DNA from: a virus
IMG/VR virus record: IMGVR_UViG_3300025806_000116
Coordinates: 1 to 32,087 of that record
Direction: 5' to 3' (one strand)
DNA: 32,087 bases
In this document: positions 31,408-32,087 of the stretch, one piece after another
How positions within the stretch are numbered: position 1 is the stretch's first letter
How the letters are laid out: every line of letters begins with the position of its first letter
Program-made: the position numbers and the translations under genes
The notes under the pieces: generated by a model
The model's database searches: none
Told to the model about the DNA's origin: nothing
What the model saw: the letters and a program-made list of their open reading frames with translations, nothing else

Positions 31408-31430
31408 ATAGGTCAATGGTGCTGACCTAT
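31408..31430. promoter_or_regulatory. Perfect inverted repeat, candidate operator
   Basis: ATAGGTCA (31408-31415) and TGACCTAT (31423-31430) are exact reverse complements around a 7-base centre. Half-site spacing of 15 bases centre to centre and placement between two divergent genes fit a dimeric regulator site. No following T-run is seen, so it is not a terminator. Confidence 0.55.
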
Positions 31431-31470
31431 ACCTGCTCGCCTGCCAATCTCCGCGCCCATACTTCAGCAC

Positions 31471-31563
31471 GTGGACGTGGACGTGGACGTGGACGTGGAC
31501 GTGGACGAAACAGGACGTAGACGTAGACGTAGACGAAACAGGACGTGGACGTAGACGTAGACG
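31471..31563. repeat. Hexamer tandem array GTGGAC/GTAGAC
   Basis: Six copies of GTGGAC (31471-31506), spacer GAAACAG and GAC, three copies of GTAGAC (31517-31534), the same spacer again, one GTGGAC and two GTAGAC (31545-31562). Every unit junction creates the ACGT core. The array is directional and built of two unit types separated by the same 10-base spacer (GAAACAGGAC), so it has a higher-order structure that simple slippage alone does not give. Possible roles are iterated protein-binding sites or an origin. It is not a CRISPR array, as repeats and spacers are far too short. Confidence 0.9.
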
Positions 31564-31690
31564 CAGGGAAAACAGAACAAACGCAGAACAGAGCGGTACT
31601 CCGGGAGGGACAAGGTGAAGGCGCAAGGGGAAAGGCTAGGGAAAACAAGGGGATAGCCCCCATATTAATTAAATATAAATAAAATCATAA

Positions 31691-31720
31691 TTGCTCTTTA
31701 CCTTATCTATGTGCTATGCA
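31691..31720 (+). promoter_or_regulatory. Weak candidate promoter for the GP88-like gene
   Basis: Plus strand TTGCTC (31691-31696), an 18-base spacer, TATGCA (31715-31720), about 40 bases before the ATG at 31761. Matches to consensus are partial. Confidence 0.25.
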
Positions 31721-31760
31721 ATAATCCTAACACCTTAAACAACTATGAAGGCCTTAGAAC

Positions 31761-32087
31761 ATGGCAAAGTATAATCTTATAGGCGTCGGCACCAATGCAA
31801 AGACAATTAAGGGGGACGGGAGCGAATACCTAACGGGTATCCTCTACCTTATCCCTGAATTAGAACTATGCCCGTTCTCTATGATAGCAGGTTGTCACGA
31901 ACCTTGCCTAGTATCTGCAGGGCGCGGCGCTTTTAATAGTGTACGCGCGGCACGGGAACGGAAAACTAGATTGCTCCTGACTAACCCGGAGGAATTCAAG
32001 CGGCTCCTACGTCAGGACCTAGGCAAGTTCGCGGCCTATTGCAAACGTAAAGGGGTACAGCCTGTTATCCGGCTCAATGGGACAAGC
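31761..32087 (+). CDS. GP88-like (Gene product 88 family) protein, partial
   Basis: The only convincing plus-strand gene. ATG at 31761 with AAGG about ten bases upstream; 109 codons and still open at the window end. The start GVGTNAKTIKGDGSEYLTGI, then LYLIPELELCPFSMIAGCHE, PCLVSAGRGAFNSVRAARER and VIRLNGTS, follow the GP88 family pattern: KT-x-K-G-x-G near the start, CP...A-GC...CL-x-x-AGRG in the middle, and RLNGTSD at the end. The three conserved cysteines (CPFSMIAGCHEPC) suggest an iron-sulphur or zinc site, which is inference. GP88-like proteins occur in mycobacteriophages and marine phages with unknown function. It probably opens the early or replication arm. Confidence 0.72.
   Translation, partial: MAKYNLIGVGTNAKTIKGDGSEYLTGILYLIPELELCPFSMIAGCHEPCLVSAGRGAFNSVRAARERKTRLLLTNPEEFKRLLRQDLGKFAAYCKRKGVQPVIRLNGTS

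Larger units (their letters stand above)
31235..31760. other. Divergent intergenic region with repeats, possible control or origin region
   Basis: 526 bases between the minus-strand 257-residue gene and the plus-strand GP88-like gene. It holds a weak minus-strand promoter candidate (TAGACA, 15 bases, TATAGA; 31288-31314), CCTTGC-TT-GCAAGG (31359-31372), an inverted repeat (31408-31430), the hexamer array (31471-31563), a GGGGATAGCCCC hairpin near 31649-31660, an AT-rich stretch (31661-31690) and a weak plus-strand promoter. Open frames over the array translate to GRGRGR or HVHVHV and are artefacts of the repeat. The make-up fits a regulatory or replication-start region. Confidence 0.6.

Noticed and set aside
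31471-31563. CRISPR array
   Set aside because: Units are six bases and spacers ten; there are no cas genes. The 31-bp tandem repeat at 22751-22812 was rejected for the same reason, having no spacer.
31326-31626. Open frames over the hexamer array giving GRGRGR, HVHVHV or similar
   Set aside because: A six-base repeat stays open in several frames on both strands, and these frames have no ribosome binding site or non-repeat coding character.
29939-31760. tRNA genes or an integrase/attachment site in the non-coding stretches
   Set aside because: No cloverleaf-type stems with a CCA end, no recombinase gene and no tRNA-like 3' end were seen.

Overview
The window looks like the late (structural) half of the genome of a tailed double-stranded DNA bacteriophage, probably podovirus-like. 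Nearly all genes lie on the minus strand in one tightly packed block (from about 29.9 kb down to position 1). The order is that of a virion module: small terminase, large terminase, P22-type portal, lysozyme, GroES-like co-chaperonin, scaffold, head accessory proteins, Mu-like major capsid protein, head-tail connectors, small basic proteins, tail fibres, lysis candidates, a P22 gp10-like tail hub and internal virion proteins. P22 gp4- and gp10-type connectors without sheath, tube or tape-measure genes point to a short tail. Several protein families seen here (DUF5872, DUF6321, and the C-terminal signatures VIPADVV and AALRGF) are ones I associate with uncultured marine phages, so a marine bacterial host is likely. 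That is inference. No integrase, repressor, tRNA or CRISPR array was seen.

Layout, read right to left along minus-strand transcription. At 31761-32087 a plus-strand GP88-like gene starts and runs off the window, probably the first gene of the opposite (early or replication) arm. At 31235-31760 lies a divergent intergenic region with an inverted repeat and a striking hexamer array. At 30461-31234 is a lone 257-codon gene of unknown function with its own strong terminator and a base composition unlike its neighbours. The stretch 29939-30460 is non-coding, AT-rich, and carries repeats and a near-consensus sigma-70 promoter. From 29938 to 19600 lie the packaging and head genes, ending in a hairpin terminator just after the capsid gene. 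From 19484 to 12650 lie connector proteins and many small basic proteins. From 12632 to 6730 lie tail fibres, a fibre chaperone and lysis candidates. From 6718 to 1 lie the tail hub and internal virion or ejection proteins; the last gene is cut by the window edge.

Added to the feature list beyond the obvious genes: a 40-residue protein with eight cysteines in metallothionein-like CxC spacing, starting at TTG (15057-15179); a 57-residue protein (14589-14762); and a 49-residue basic protein between the terminase and portal genes (27125-27274). Other notable points are a perfect EF-hand loop in an 811-residue virion protein, a perfect 31-bp tandem repeat before the scaffold gene, and a lysozyme whose catalytic Asp position looks altered. 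No clearly new multi-gene system (defence, anti-defence or retroelement) could be supported. The best candidates for undescribed biology are the Cys-rich peptide, the lone 257-residue gene with its repeat-rich flanks, and the family of small basic co-packaged proteins.
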